6,158 bases of DNA from Candidatus Pacearchaeota archaeon (GTDB taxonomy: Archaea; Nanobdellota; Nanobdellia; Pacearchaeales; GW2011-AR1). Of the stretch, positions 5,909-6,158 are shown piece after piece. The notes under the pieces were generated by a model that ran no database searches, was not told where the DNA came from, and saw only the letters and a list, made by a program, of their open reading frames with translations. The position numbers were made by a program, and so were the translations under genes. Positions within the stretch are counted from its first letter, which is position 1; each line of letters opens with the position of its first letter. Location: contig JAPLYA010000077.1 of NCBI GenBank assembly GCA_026395775.1, positions 1-6,158 of the forward strand, given 5' to 3'.

Positions 5909-6158
5909 TAAACAAAAGAGGTACTCGCGCATTGAATTCTAAATCATACAATAAATTACTAAACTCAAAACGCTCGCAGTTTTATATCATGGCAGCTGTG
6001 ATAATTATAGCTATTATAATTGGGATAGTTACTGTTAGCAATTATGCAAATACTAAAAAGACAGACACAAAAATTTATGACCTTGGCAAAGAGCTGGGGT
6101 TAGAAACAGGCAAAGTTCTTGACTATGGGATTTATCAAAAAAATGATACGGATTCTCT
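5905..6158 (+). CDS. Pilin-like membrane-anchored protein (3' end outside window)
   Basis: The ATG at 5905 overlaps the previous stop (ATGA), and the frame stays open to the window edge (84 codons seen). The N-terminus is basic (residues 1-23). It is followed by KRS-QFYIM and one hydrophobic helix (about 26-44, AAVIIIAIIIGIVTV), then NYANTKKTDTKIYDLGKELG and LDYGIY. A basic leader ending in a small residue before Gln and the hydrophobic helix resembles archaeal class III / type IV pilin signals, cleaved before Gln25 by a prepilin peptidase. The YDLG.EL...DYGIY stretch is, from memory, common in hypothetical proteins of DPANN archaea. A second possible start is TTG at 5932, ten bases after GAGG (5918-5921), which would shorten the leader by nine residues to a more usual length. 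The likely role is a surface or pseudopilin-like protein; the body of the protein is not visible. Confidence 0.85.
   Translation, partial: MINKRGTRALNSKSYNKLLNSKRSQFYIMAAVIIIAIIIGIVTVSNYANTKKTDTKIYDLGKELGLETGKVLDYGIYQKNDTDS

Noticed and set aside
1..6158. CRISPR arrays, tRNAs, insertion sequences, attachment sites
   Set aside because: I saw no regular short repeats, no cloverleaf-like sequence, no terminal inverted repeats and no transposase or integrase frames.

Overview
The window looks like a piece of an AT-rich genome from a small-genome archaeon, most likely a DPANN lineage of the Woesearchaeota/Pacearchaeota kind. Four things support this. An archaeal-type SRP RNA sits behind a TATA box at the right distance from its 5' end. 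A very large surface protein is anchored by one C-terminal transmembrane helix followed by an Arg-rich tail. The right edge holds a short membrane-gene cluster ending in a pilin-like protein whose N-terminus (SQFYIMAAVIII...) is, from memory, typical of these archaea. Starts are either leaderless, just behind TATA-like boxes, or carry GGAG-type ribosome binding sites. The lineage is inferred; no taxonomic marker other than the SRP RNA is present.

Layout: (1) 2-3718, plus strand: the 3' part of a giant cell-surface protein with thrombospondin-type-3 Ca-binding repeats, a lamin-tail-like domain, several cadherin/Ig-like repeats, a Cys-rich knot, further beta-sandwich domains and a C-terminal membrane anchor. 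The gene begins before the window. (2) 3719-3859: the gap between convergent genes. On the minus strand it holds a protein-like open frame of about 47 codons with no start, probably a remnant or frameshifted tail. (3) 3860-4744, minus strand: a 294-residue soluble orphan protein with weak resemblance to a class I methyltransferase fold. (4) 4745-5118: promoter region and the SRP RNA gene (about 4844-5105, plus), ending in a T-run. (5) 5119-5466, minus strand: a 115-residue unrecognised protein with its own GAGGAG site. (6) 5517-6158, plus strand: a tightly overlapping three-gene membrane cluster: a 35-residue single-helix protein, a 97-residue two-helix protein, and a pilin-like protein cut by the window edge.

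The strongest non-protein feature is the SRP RNA. Its closing helix, Alu-domain helices 3 and 4 with a 5-bp loop-loop contact, three helix-5 segments and the helix-8 symmetric loop (UCAG / AGCAG) can all be traced by eye. Its helix-8 apical loop is not the usual GGAA/GNRA tetraloop. The large surface protein and the pilin-like cluster both concern the cell envelope, and SRP would serve their membrane insertion, but nothing shows that these genes form one system. I do not see a convincing undescribed defence or mobile system here. The items most worth following are the SRP RNA deviations, the overlooked 35-residue membrane protein, the open frame at 3727-3870 and the 294-residue orphan.
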